From positions 9,240,134 to 9,304,133 of the forward strand of contig NC_135562.1 of the NCBI RefSeq assembly GCF_964340395.1: 64,000 nt of DNA, read 5' to 3'. The DNA comes from Glandiceps talaboti (lineage: Eukaryota > Hemichordata > Enteropneusta > Spengelidae). A model generated the notes under the pieces. It had not been told where the DNA came from. It made no database searches and saw nothing but the letters and a program-made list of their open reading frames with translations. Below are positions 1 to 39,400 of this stretch, one piece after another. Within the stretch, counting starts at the first letter, position 1. Every line of letters begins with the position of its first letter. The position numbers and the translations under genes were made by a program.

Positions 1-50
1 TATAAATGTCACAGTTTCTGTTCAAACTATCAAGTTGACAGCATGTTTTA

Positions 51-26493
<26,443 letters not shown>

Positions 26494-27463
26494 TTCCACT
26501 TTGTAATTAAAATGACAACAATCATCAGAACTTGTACCTAGAAAATACAGAAAAATGTAACTTGTAATTTAAGATCAACACTGAAAGGGGCATTATGATT
26601 AGACATGCAAATTTAGGAGAAGAAGTAACTTGACATTATTTGGGTGAGAGAAGGATACATACATTGTAAAGCTCATATACACTAGTAATACATACATGTT
26701 TACATGTACACATGTAGCTGTGACAGGATCATTGTCGGTAAATTTGACTATGCCCTACATGTACATGTATGTCACTGTACAGAGGTCACGTTAAAGGCCC
26801 GTATCGACTATAAAAGGAGGATTACAGTAGGGACGCTCATTTATGCAAAGCCTCTCGTACGCCTAACATCGCCTTGGTGCTCCAAGAAAATTGTCAAAAT
26901 CACGGCTATTTCCCGAGCATTTACTCTAAATGTATCCCAAAATGAATTATAAATATGTAGAAGAGGTGCCTGTGTGAATTGTTTTGTAAATTATGATGAT
27001 TTGGGAGCGAAATTTGATGTATGTTGTCATGTGGTATGTGGCGAAATGTTAGGTTAGAAGCGTCCAAACAGCTGTCACTCAAATACTGTGTAAACGTTTG
27101 CGTAACTCCCTGGGGGGTTGGTAGTATCTCGATAATCAATTCGCTAGATTATTTACCTCTACCTACCATAATAACATAACGGTAATGATCAAATCAGAAG
27201 TACGGTCCGGCGACAAGGCAAAAGTATACAGTGGTAGAAATGTGACTATTTTGTGTTTGTTTGTGTGTGTGTGTGTGATTGTCTTTCTGTTTGGGTTTTA
27301 TTTTTTGGTAATGGGAGTACCATTTACACATACAGTAGAAAACCAATTAGAAAGGTGTTTTGATCTCAAATTCGAATAAAATGGCTAACAAATGACAACA
27401 CCGACATACGCAAAACATGAACGTGTAGTTTAGGTAAGGTACACTCTTTTTGGAGGATGTGGT

Positions 27464-27479
27464 GGCCCTGAAAAGGGCC
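27464..27479 (-). terminator. Histone-type mRNA 3' stem-loop
   Basis: On the minus strand: GGCCCTTTTCAGGGCC, a six-base perfect stem with the TTTC loop, preceded by ACCAAAC and followed by ACCACA. A purine-rich CCAAAAAGAG lies 8-10 bases after the ACCA, where the U7 snRNA target (HDE) sits in replication-dependent histone genes. It begins 40 bases after the stop codon at 27,520, normal spacing for a histone mRNA. No histone reading frame is present. Confidence 0.75.
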
Positions 27480-27519
27480 GTTTGGTTTGTGGCTTTTCAG
27501 CTGTTCGGTTAGACCGAGC

Positions 27520-28108
27520 TTACGCCCAGCTATGACCTCTGTACGGCACACCGGGTAAATTTGGATAAAGAGACCGTACCTGCGAAGTGACGCATTTAGG
27601 CATCATTTCCCTATGACTGATGGCAACATCATCAGCCTGCATTAGTTGCTGCTTCCTATGTAAGTAGCGTGGATCGTTCCACGCATTTCTTCGGTCGAGC
27701 ATATTCCAATACTTTCGGTAGAGCCGATGGCGAACCAAAACAAGGTTCCTGGCCCATACCAAGCCAGTCTTGTCGGTATGTTGTGACACACGGGTAGCAA
27801 AGGCAGTGCGGACATTCGTTTTGATGCAAAGCAATGTCGTTGTTTTGATCTTGCAGATCGTCCCCGATACCGCTGTCATTGATGGCCGAGGCCTCGTCAC
27901 CGATATCGATACCACTGTCGTTGCTGGCCGAGACCTCGTCAGTTGACTCAACAACGCCAGTGTTGTCAAGGTCGGGTAACTCGGAATCAATAACCAGTTC
28001 CCATCCGGAGTTTGCAAAGAGAGCCTTGATAGCGTCCCTTTGAACTTCATTGACGGCAATCAGTATCTTGCTGCTCATCTTGATGACAAACTGGAACTGA
28101 CGTTGCAA
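27520..28108 (-). pseudogene. Exon with conserved Cys/WLGxGQ/MPxCV...PYxGH domain, interrupted by a +1 frameshift
   Basis: After acceptor ttactcag the frame reads LQRQFQFVIKMSSK, an acidic Ser/Asp-rich linker with the repeated word NDSGI, then CPHCLCYPCVTTYRQDWLGM and GQEP. The homologous continuation HRLYRKYWNMLDRRNAWNDP, RYLHRKQQ and MPKCVTSQVRSLYPNLPGVP with YRGHSW then appears in another frame, ending at TAA 27,522-27,520. One base too many lies somewhere in about 27,715-27,755. The pattern resembles, from memory, a multi-copy uncharacterised invertebrate family distantly like the P2X7 C-terminal domain. Could be a pseudogene, a sequence error or a programmed shift. Confidence 0.5.
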
Positions 28109-28187
28109 CTGAGTAAAACGACAGTTTCAATTGCAAAAGTCGTGTAGCTGTAAGTGCAATTGTCTTCGGCTCCACCCTGCCACGTAC

Positions 28188-28424
28188 GTACATCCCCGGC
28201 GTACAGCACACCCTGTTATATTCATACGCTGTCGTCCAAGCTCCATATTTTGATTCACTGTACAGTGGTAAAGTTATAAAATTGGCCCGTTCAACCCTTT
28301 CGGGACATTGCAATGAACGATAAACAAAACAGCGATTTACTTCAGACAGTTCCTTTGCCATCGCTAGTGCATTGTTGTGTGATACGTCAACACAGCTGTC
28401 TCCCCGGTACATTTGTATTCCGAT
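28188..28424 (-). CDS. Candidate exon of the nested gene, Cys-containing, unknown
   Basis: Acceptor gttcaaag, donor GTACGT, 237 nt = 79 codons in phase 0. Encodes IGIQMYRGDSCVDVSHNNAL ... CFVYRSLQCPERVERANF ... NRVCC. I recognise no family. The next intron would be only 79 nt, ending at the acceptor before 28,108, also in phase 0. Confidence 0.45.
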
Positions 28425-28532
28425 CTTTGAACAAACATACAAAAGGTTCTTTTTCGTGAAATTCATTCTTTTATTTATAAAACTATATGTGTTACATAAT
28501 TATGACACATTACAATGAAACAAAATTACCAC

Positions 28533-28673
28533 CTCTGTTGAGTCAAAAGTGTTATATGCAGTAGACAACTGCCATCCATTGTCTATGGTATAATACGCAC
28601 ACTGCACAGTCGCTGTATACTGTGTCGGCCGAACTTTCAAGCTCAATGTGTATATGGCCGTTTCGTTGCGAGC
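28533..28673 (-). CDS. Candidate first recognisable exon of the nested gene, possible signal peptide upstream
   Basis: Acceptor tgtacag; 47 codons in phase 0 reading ARNETAIYTLSLKVRPTQYT ... CAYYTIDNGWQLSTAYNTFD. Donor weak (GTGGTA). The same frame stays open upstream through a hydrophobic run TALLVVVILELYYVQA that would look like a signal peptide, but no ATG precedes it before a TGA, so the start is missing, upstream, or lost. Phase agreement with the next two exons supports a real spliced unit. Confidence 0.4.
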
Positions 28674-30611
28674 CTGTACATAATACAATTCGAGTATCAC
28701 AACGACTAGCAACGCAGTGAAATGATTCCGATGTCCGTTGTTACTATAAATGATTTTGGTTCAGGCAGAAACAGTGTCTGTCATAACAGGATTAGTAAAT
28801 GTTTGATCGTTGTCATTGATATGTGGACACGGTGACGTGAGTGTTAATCCGCTCAGATAAGACGCTGTGTATTGGGTGGAGTAGTCCCTAATGCGGTGAC
28901 CCGGGATTGAAATACGGGCCTTTAACGTGTCATTTGTGCATACACTGTATTTGATGCCATATTTGACACTGAGGATGCAATTTTTGGGTTGTATTTTTTA
29001 GATGTTTTTATGTACTCTGTACGGTCCAACTCTGAGAACCACCCGAACAGAGATTCATTCGGAGTTCGCTCTCAGAGCTCATATTTCCAGAGGGTGATTA
29101 CCATAGAAAATTGAAAGCCCAGAAAGATAACATGAAACCACTGTATTGTTGCATATAAATGTTTTCTTGTGACATTTTGGAAGTGCAAGCTGTGTATGTG
29201 TATACCGTGTTCGGAAGAATGCCATGCCATGTGTACATGTAAACATTTGTATTTCGTGTAAATCTGAAATACATGTAATGTGCATGCAAATTAGGAAAAT
29301 ACGCACCATAATGGGATTTTGACACTAAATTTGGCCGGGAACACGTCCCAAGGGAAGCATCTTAAAAAGTGACTGCTACAAATGTACCTCTGTGTACATG
29401 TAGATGAGAACTGTTGGGCAACTGGCTATAAGCATGTGTTGAAAGGACATGGTCAAAATCAACCAACAATGGTCCTAAGATAATACATGTTAGTGTGACG
29501 GTAGAATTGGTGTGATGGCCAAAGCTGATATAGATATATATATATATATGTACATTTATCAGGATGCAGGTATAACATAAAGTACATGTTGTACTAAGAA
29601 GGTGTGGGTGCAGACTTGGTTAGCAACACTATTGTTCTCAACATCATTGCACATGGCCACGACAAAAATTTGACCATGATCACCTGTTTAACAACCGCTG
29701 TTGCTAGGCATATTTGCATACATACCTCGCAAGATCTGCAACAAGACATAAAATCCCTTATTGAAATACAATGTAGTTCAATCAAAATACTGAAATCAGA
29801 AACTATATCAACTCAGCCAAGGTTTTTATTTTTTGTCAGGCTATCACCATAGTAACCATGTCACAATAAATGTATGAGTTTCAGAGTTTCTATACTGGCA
29901 AAACAGCATGCAAGCCAGGTAGCCAAGTCTTTGAGCTATCTTCATATTACATGTACTTACATGTATAGTGTACATGTACAACATCATGAAATAGAATCAT
30001 GAGTTCTGTGTACATGCTATTCATAGATTCAAGGTTGTTTGTCGGTGTTATATAACAACAATGAAGCACAAACCAACAACAATACAGATGTAGTATAACT
30101 AACACATGTACAAGGTTACATTTTAAGTCTTGACAAAAACTCTTATATCATGCACAGGTCAAGTTGAACATGTTCATACAAAAAATATGGGATCCTGGCA
30201 ATTCTACACCCAAACAATATATACATCAGTCTACATCACTGACTCTGCAGTGCTCAAAATAAGACTTAAAGTGGAACACTACTCAAGACATTTTCATAAA
30301 CAACGGGTTCTGGAGAATCATTTCATGATTTTACATCACCTACAAATACTTGCGATTTCAGAGACTCATCAAGTTGATCTTGTGCCTTTATAGGGCATCT
30401 TTGCTATGACCTATTGCATCATGGGAATCTGCAGAAATAATATATTCAATGGTTGAACACTGAATATTCATCATAGCTGTTTTACACTGAAGTAAATAAT
30501 ATTTTTGTACTCAAAAAATTCAACAAAGCCATTAATTTTCGTCATTAATCATACATTGTGTAAATTTTGTTTGTACATGCAGGTACATGTATAATTATAC
30601 TACATGTACAT

Positions 30612-30766
30612 TAGTATTCAAAATATTTTCTATCTTCAGCCAGAAAATACTCGTGACCTAAGGGTTTCATCACTACCCATCATCAATATGTGGCAACAAT
30701 GCTCCTATAGGCCACTCACAGTTCCTTTAATACCAAAATGAAGAAAAATATCATGGAATAATTTCT
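30612..30766. mobile_element. MITE family B, diverged copy
   Basis: AGCCAGAAAATACTCGTGACCT and the ending ATGAAGAAAAATATCATGGAATAAT correspond to the arms of the other family B copies. Diverged in the centre. Confidence 0.5.
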
Positions 30767-33700
30767 AAATGTCAATGTTAGTCAGTGTGTAGGATGCCAA
30801 TGTGGTTTTGAATCATTCCATAACCTGTAAAGAGAGGTTTGGAGATTCGATGAAGAATAGCACAAGACTGGTCAGTGTGATTCACAAATTTCTCACTGTG
30901 TATTCTTGTGATGTTATTATCACTGAGTTGTAATTTATAATACCCTGGACTAGTGCTATCTGTGACATCAAACCTCCGGATCTCTCTTTTACAGAGATGA
31001 TTCAATTCTACATTAGTATCTACAAACGTAGACTAGTCTGGATACCAATGTGGTTTCTAACTAAACCACGATGTAAATCGTAACAATACTGTATAAGAAC
31101 TAGACTACAAGTAGACTAACCTTGGACTGGATTTACACACTCTCGTGTCTTTGATTCTGTGTACGATTTATAGTGAACAGAGACAAAAAGTCCTGTACGT
31201 GTACGTACATGTAGTACATTTAATATCACACTATGCATACACTGACAATTATTATCATTTCTCTAATAGTTTATGACAGTCAAACAGAATTCTAATACAA
31301 AGTACACGGTGTGACACACTTTAAACAGTCCACTATGATTCATAGCAAACACTGCAAATAAAAATTTGTTAATGAATTCCAACGTTTTCATCTCACGATT
31401 CATCTCTTTTACTGCACGAAAAAACACTACAAAATGTCCCTATATTGCATTAGAATGTAAAACAGTGGACTTAATTGAATAGATACAAATTTGTATTCAA
31501 ACTAGGGAGTTAGGGTTAGGACAACACTTTTTATTTTTAAGTTTCTCATGAAGAAGTCAAACATATTTTTTGATTCAACAAATAATTAAAACGACGCCCT
31601 CTATGGCCAGATCAGACAATATTATATAACATCATCACTGGAGTGGAGATATTAGATCGCACCACCAAAATTGTGTCCTGGCAAAAATTATCATGTCCAA
31701 ATGAAATGTGGGACCTTTAAATTATAAAACAATGGTTACATACATGTAGTACCCTTCTCCTGACTTTTCAGTAATTGTTATTTCTAGAGCATCTCGACTA
31801 TTCATTAACCCTAATCAGGTCAAGTCAGTTGCTAGCGTATCGAAAATCATGTGTGGCAGAGATTCACCCTCATATCCAGTTAACTGGTCAAGATGGTGGC
31901 CAGCTGGTGACCAGCATATGTAAAAAATGTTGTGTAAATCAAGTCAAGGCAGTTATTTGTGGGTTCGCATGTTGTCAAACTTTGGCAGTCTCTGGACCCT
32001 TTCAGAGAATCAGATTTGAAAGTATGATTATGAATTGATTGCATCACTAACATACATTTTGTACACACACAGTGACAGACAGACAGACAGACAGACACAC
32101 AGACAGACAGACACACACACACACACACACACACATGCACACGCTTATCTTTTTATAACCTACAACGAACCAACCGACCCATCGTTTTGAAAATATTACG
32201 ATGAGAAACGTACAAAATAAACGGGAATGCCCTTAGCAGTATGTCAGTAATAGTTATTGAGTTAGACCACCTAATGTACATGTATATGTATAGATCTGAT
32301 TTGTATTGTCAGTAACTGCATGCAGCAACTCTTTATCCCAGAGACTTGGTTATATCTGACATGTGATTGGATTCGATATACTGCTGTGGTAAATGACATA
32401 ATTAAGCCTGTCCATAATACAAAATCTATTCCGGATCCAATTCAGCGATTTACCTGTCATACTTGTGGTTAATTTGTATCGAATTCAAATTAACTGATCC
32501 AGATTGAAGTCTGCTCAGATCTGGGTGGAGGTTTCGATCCTGATCAAAGTATTTCAAATCAGGTCGTGATCAGTAAGGCCTGGTGTGGACAGGTGCGTAC
32601 TCCATAAGTAATCCACATCGAAGCTGGTACATGTACAAGTGTGGACAGGTACATGTACGATAATGTAATTGGAATCGAATCTGTTTGTCTTGTTTTTAGC
32701 GTAGATGGAAAGTTGATTCGATGCAGATTAAAGTGATCTGGATCAGTTTAACTTAGACTGGATCCGGATCAGATATACATTGTACAGCGCTATTGTCAAG
32801 TCAGATAGCTAAGTCTCTGTCTGCACTAGCAACTCTTCAATATTTGACGATTTTATAGCCACTGTCTGGGTTAATGTTTTTTAATGTTTGCTTTATGATT
32901 GTAATAACCATGTGAAACAAGACCCACTGATGCTGTGAGTGACATTCTAAACATATCACACATTTCAATGAAATGACACACATTGAAAGTCTACACAGCA
33001 CCAAAGCATAGCTGTCATACATGTACATATAGACATACATGTATATGAGTCATGTAAAGTATGACATCATCAAAACATGACCTTTAACCTTATGACATCA
33101 TAAGCGCACCCATATCCATTTCAAAAGTCCTGACTCAGGACATGAACTGACCCAGTGAAACTGTACAAGATATTAAAATACAGAGAAATGTGGACTACCA
33201 TGTAGGTTGATGTTTGCTCATTAGTTTTATGAAGTACATGGCCTAAATGAAACCCTATCTGATCCTGCATAGGCTGTGTCATTATTTCTGACAAACAAGA
33301 ACTCTACTGGGTTAATACCACAACTGTTCTAACATATGTACATCAGTCATATCATTTTTCATGTACTTTTAACTCTAGTACAATATACCGTCTTTGCAGA
33401 TTTATTTTAGGCCAAAAAAAAATATATATATCTGGTTCTGGTCAGGGTAAACTTTCTAAAGTGGTGCAATGACGCGCATTTTTTTTTTTTTTTTTGCAAA
33501 TTAGTAAATACACATTTTTTTGACACTTTACTCTGTTCTATCATATTTATCTCTTGAAAAACTTCCTTTTTCTTCGAAGCAGTTTAGGCTTTGTATTTAA
33601 GCAGTCTTGGCATGTAGGGTAGATTTCAGCTGCTTGTTCTCCTGATATCAGGAATAAATAAGGAACAGGAAAGCAAAAAAAAGGATCGACGCATTCATTA

Positions 33701-36106
33701 TATCTTACCCTATATTCCTTCAATTTCTCGTTTTTAATACGATTTGTACTTTTTTTTTTTTTTTTAATTTCAAAACTCATAAATATTATTTCAATGTTAT
33801 ATCACTAGGCATTTCTTGCAATTCTATACATTAAACTTTTGCCAACTTTCAAAACAAAAATTTCAACGAAATGTTACTAACCATAAACTTGGTTTTTATC
33901 CCCATCCATTTCTGACTTTTTCCTCTTGTACTTTTTTAGATTAATCATTTCATATTTTTGAACTTGTGTACGCTTTATTGTCATTCCACCTACTTCTGTG
34001 ATTTTAATCGATTTTTTATTTTTTATATTAAATTTAGAAATGTCACTTTTTGTCTTGAAATACAAACTAACATAAAGTAATCTAGTATTATATTCAATGT
34101 GAATCTGTACATTGAAATGGTTATAAAATACCATACATGTATATAGAAATAGTCTGGAATCCATGCGAATGGGGTTTTGAAAACGTAATTTCCCCATCAA
34201 AATTCAAAATCCCCTTTCACCTAGATTCTAGACTAGATTATAGGCTTGCATTACAATACAATACACATTTTTTGTTTCTCTACAAATCCTGTCCCAAGAA
34301 TGACAATTTCTGGAATGAACCAAAAATTAGGTCATGGAATCATCCATACAGTTATTTGGTGAGCTACATTGTACAACCTACAGTAATCAGTGATAATTTC
34401 AAACAAATATTTTAATACATTTCAGTGAGTAGAATCACATATGTATAAGTAATTCTAGAGAAGAAACAAATAAATTATAAAATATGTGTACACTTATATA
34501 TCTAGTAAGTAAAACAACGAAGTCAATATGACATGCCATATGATCTGTTCTGTTTTGCACTCTGGTATTAAATATGAAATTGAGAAATCTGGACATTGCA
34601 GCCTTTCGATTTTATGCATGTATTTAGTAAAAAAAAAACAGCCTTGTATATAATTGTCAGTCAAGTGAGGGCATGACATCACTTATTCAGTGTCCATGCA
34701 TGCATATCAACACCATACTGAATGAGTCATACGGGTACATACACAACAGCAGCATGTACAAGACAGTATATAAATAACGCTGGTATGTTACACCATGCAA
34801 AGTGAGTACATAATCTTGTCTTCTCTGCTCAGATATTCACCATAGACAATATCCTACAACATGAGATTACAGGATCTGTCACAGCATGGAAATTGAAATG
34901 TCCGTATTGTCTGAGACACTTTATATTGAATTCTAGAAATCAAGATATCTCGTGGGGGGATTTGCAAACAGTACAAATTAAAACATTGAAATGTCTGTAT
35001 GTATGTGATAACATGTAGTACAGATGTAGAAACCCCTTCCAATTTGCTATCCTGGTGTCGACCCGTCTGTTCATATTGAGCTACATGTACATAAGGCTGG
35101 TGTTAACATCAGCAGGTGCAGGCCATTAACCCTTCTCGTTGCTAACACATGCTGGTGAGGTGTTAGTGCCATCTCAGTGTTTGACTATAGAACTGAGCTC
35201 AGCTAGCCCACTTGAAAAGTGATACTTGAGTGGTAACGCATTAGTTCATGAGTGTTCAAGTAACGCATTACATGTAGTTCATGAGTGTACATCTACATGT
35301 AGTGAGTTATTTACAAGCATGGCCCCATTTTACTCAACTCTAAAAAGCTGCCAGTGAGTGGGTGAAAGTTACATGCATGTCCCTATTAGTATTACAGTAC
35401 CTCACCTTTGTGCCAGGTTTCAACAGGATCATTTAAATGCATGACACCATTGACAGAAATATGCATGGATGCCGATACGGAACCCATTCCTAGGAAGCTC
35501 TTCCACATTGTCCGTGTTCATTGGAAGCCAAACATTACTAGACTGTTTAGGAAAACGTGTTCCCTGTATATACTATCCGATCCTTCGACCACAAAAGACA
35601 ATAAAATACCAAGTACACATAACATAATACATCTAAACAGTTGGTGTTCTCATCAGCGTCTTGGGGTAACCTCTCATGCATGTACCACAGTAGACTGATT
35701 GATGGGTAGCTTAAGTAGTTTCTAATGATATATCTAGATAAAATGTCATGTTAGTTAAAATAATGGTGGAAGACAAACAGAATACTGCTATTGTAACCTC
35801 AGTTTTATTAAAAATAACAATATTTTATGGTGAACTGAAATTTACATATATGAGTTATGGACTTGGTAGACATCTCAAATTTCAGAAATGAGGCTGGAAA
35901 TTACTTGTAGCCTGGAACATGTACCTATTTATGGGTCGTTTCATTGCCTTCCCTGTATACATGTATGTACAATGAGACAGAATGGGAAGTCAGACTTTAT
36001 AGACGGTGTAATTTGTAACCTTTACATGTTAACAGAGAGCTAGTAAAAACTACCTGTGTTCTCAAGTGTTTTACCAGGCTTCCCGATCAAAATTGTACTT
36101 CGCCTT

Positions 36107-36477
36107 GCAGGTTATTGTTTACTCTCCCTGTTTGATTCAACCATGTAGAAACCAATAACAAATTTCACATGTTAACACTTTCATATAAATGTACAATGTA
36201 GCAAGATTGAATCAAATTATGAATACATTTTCTTGCTACATTTTATCTAAATGAAAGTAACTAATGTGCTCCAGGCAGACATCCAATGCAGACATCAAAT
36301 GCAAACATTAAAATATTGGAGCCTGCATGTCTGCATCTAGTTGCAGTACATTTTAATTCATTTAGACAAAATGTAGCAAGAAATTGCAATCTTGCTACAT
36401 TGTATCTTAAAGTACAATTGCAGTTTTTTATTGGTTTGTGAGTGGTTTTATTAAACATCTGAGTGAACAGTAACCAG
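36107..36477. mobile_element. Foldback element E
   Basis: GGTTATTGTTTACTC and AACCAATAACAAAT on the left recur inverted as TTTATTGGTTTGTGAG and GAGTGAACAGTAACC on the right. The inner AATGTAGCAAGAT / ATCTTGCTACATT words are also inverted. A related partial copy is at about 23,830-23,930. Confidence 0.55.
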
Positions 36478-39400
36478 CATTGCACTGTAATAATTGGGAT
36501 GTGGCATGATATGAAAATCTTCTCAAACCTTAACTGATTCTTCCCCCCCCCCCTTTTTTTACAACAAGGTTTCCCAAGCCTTAGAAAAAACACTGTAAAT
36601 ACATTTATACATGTATGATAGTATACATGTATGTACAAATTACAATCGTCTATGAATTCTTTATAAGGGACGATAGCACAATGTCAACATGCTCAATAAA
36701 CAAATTTTGTTTGTTTACGCCAAAAACCCCTCCCCTAAGTGAACTTTCACAAGTGCAACATCGACACATTTCGTTAAGGTGAAATTTGTAACGGTCACAC
36801 CACTACGATTGATGCCATGTAAAAACATATACATTTTGTATAGTAAACACATTAAAATACTAACAGAAAAATGGCCTTGTACATGTACATGCATATCACA
36901 TTAGAGGTAAATTTTGATAAACTTATCAACATCTTAGTAGTACATACAAAATGTACAGAGCTTCTTATTAATAATATCATCATTGAAGGTGTCAAAGTTT
37001 TCTAAATTAGGTTAGAAGTGCAAAAAAATGAAGAATTCAGCAATCGTATTGACACTTACATGTACATGTAGTCTGGATGCCAATGTGGTCTCTAACTAGA
37101 GGTGTAAATCGTACAGATAGGTATAAGAAGTAGACTAATTGACACCAGACCCCCTGCCCCCTAAATGAACAAAGTTTGTTTATTGAGTTTGTGTGACATT
37201 GGCCATTACCTATGTTTTATTATCTACAAAGACAAATATTCTCAAGATTATTAGAAAACTGCTGATATTTTAATCACAGAATGTCAATATTTAGTCATAG
37301 GAAAAGTGTTTTATTTCTGTTTGTTCTGTATTATTTTCTTTCCTGTTGTTTTTGTGATTTATACCAGTTTCAAATATGCAAGTTTCTAGTTTGTGAGTGT
37401 GTGTATGCATGTATGTGTCACTTTGTGTGGGTGAGTAGGTGTTACTTTTAGTCATTTTAGTTTTATACTAAATATCAAATGCTTTGAACCTCATGTGAAA
37501 TAACCAGAACACACTAATACCTCAGTGAAAAAATCTTCCTTTTTTTTAATTAAACCAGACTCAAATATGTGTTTTGTGAGTGTGTATGTATGTGTGCACG
37601 GGGAGGGGAAGGGGAGGAAGGGGCTTACTTTTAGTAATTTTAATTTTTACTAAATTTTGAATACTAACTGAAGATCACATGAAATAATCAGAATACATCG
37701 GTATCTCAGTAAAAGTATCTTTACTACCAGAATTTAGCTTTTGAAGATCGAAAGTTTGTATGACAAACAATACCCCACTAGACAAGTCATATGAGCTAGC
37801 TATAACCAAGAGTCATTAAAATCTTACAGCTATCCGCCGATTATAATCCAAAACGGTGTCATTTACTTTCGAAATGGGATACTAAAGAATAGAAATCACT
37901 GCATGACTACATTCAAATTGTTATTGTGAAACAAACCTCAGTTTTTATAAAAAAAACTCAGTTGGAAATTTTAAGTATCACAGGAGGTGTAAAATCCCAA
38001 GATTGTGCGCAGAGTTCTCAGCGTGATTTCAGAACATGGCTATAAACTAACTTACTATTCAGATTCTGGACATGTAACTGAATCTCTCATATCGTCCACA
38101 CCATAAATTACACACAGTCAAACTAAGGAATGATTTACGTGTACCACAGACACTAAATGTTTGACTCTACTGTACTTCAAGGCCACGATAAGAAAAACAC
38201 TTTCAGAAATTCAGAAATTTTGCATAACAACTTCCTGTACAGGATTGATATGAAAATTTCCTTCACTTAATTATGTATATGAAAGCCGTGCGGCCTACAT
38301 TGTACAAGAACAATTGTGCGTTGAATCATAAATGTCAACATCCTATTGGCCAATGCCCTGTATGTGTGAAATAGACTTCACAATAATAACACATATTTAA
38401 ATTTATTCATAGTACCTTGGGAATGGCCTATTTTACACTATATTGAATTTATCCTTGTACCTGATCACGAGACCTTTTGTTCAATAAAGCAAAGGTCTGG
38501 TGGTTTTCTTATCAAATGATGCAGTTAGAGGCCCTGTGTTTGCTTTGTGCTACATGTGATGCAATACTGTTCACGGTGTATGATATTGATATTATAAGTA
38601 AGTTATTACACCTAACAAAACATTTTCAAAAGAAAAAAACATTCAAGTTGCAGATTTAAGCGAGGTTAACTTTCGAGTGTGAATTAATTTAAGCTGACTC
38701 TAGTGTTGGTTCAGTAGTTAATGACATACATGTATATATGTAATTCTTAGTGATGCCCATCCATTTATGTTATGATGTAAGCTAGGTCTGAAACAGATAG
38801 CACATTGGACAAAAGCTAATCTGAACACAGACCAAAAAACTACTTCTCATTTATGGCACACCAAAGTCAGACTAGAATCAACTTTGCAGTGTGCCCTCTA
38901 AGCCAATTTGAAGTGCACTGATGCACACAGTTTCTAGTGACGCACCAAATTGGTGTTCCCCTATCTCTTACTATGTGGTGACTCACAAGAAATGCCAGTT
39001 TTTCTCATTTTGACTCACAACAACAAAATGTGGCTATCAACAGAAGGCACACTGTGACTCTGGTCTCCGTAATGTGAACACTGTACATGTACGTACATGT
39101 ATATAAAACTGCAGTACTACATGTCCCGTACATTTGTACAGTATATTCACCATGTATAATTTTGTCAGACCCATGAACTCTATGAGGAAGACATAAAATT
39201 TGAGAGTAAAACAGGGACACCACTAAATATTCAAAACTGAACATATAATTCCCAGATAAAATGATGAAAGTAGATAAATATTCCACGACAATAATCATTC
39301 TAATTGTCTGAATGTATACACCAAATTGGCACAATTACGATATGATGCCGACAGTCACAGAAATCATGTTATCTGATCCTACACAGCGGTAAAATATATA

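Larger units (their letters stand above)
26787..28929. mobile_element. TTAA-flanked DNA element carrying a spliced gene-like unit
   Basis: CACGTTAAAGGCCCGTAT at 26,787-26,804 is present in perfect inversion at 28,912-28,929. Inside it each end reads TTAA then AGGCCCGTAT, so the element proper would be about 26,791-28,925 with a TTAA target duplication as in piggyBac or Kolobok transposons; the CACG/CGTG flank would be a palindromic target. The interior from 27,400 to 28,930 is markedly GC- and CpG-richer than the surrounding intron. No transposase was found, so it would be non-autonomous. It lies in FAK intron 1. The left part, 26,805-27,440, shows nothing coding. Confidence 0.55.

Noticed and set aside
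27464-27479. A complete histone gene next to the stem-loop
   Set aside because: None of the six frames around 27,400-28,700 shows histone sequence; only the 3' signal is present.
33547-34200. Possible nested gene (frames of 77 and 107 codons rich in Lys)
   Set aside because: Low-complexity AT-rich DNA, no splice partner, no recognisable domain, and partial similarity to another repeat copy.
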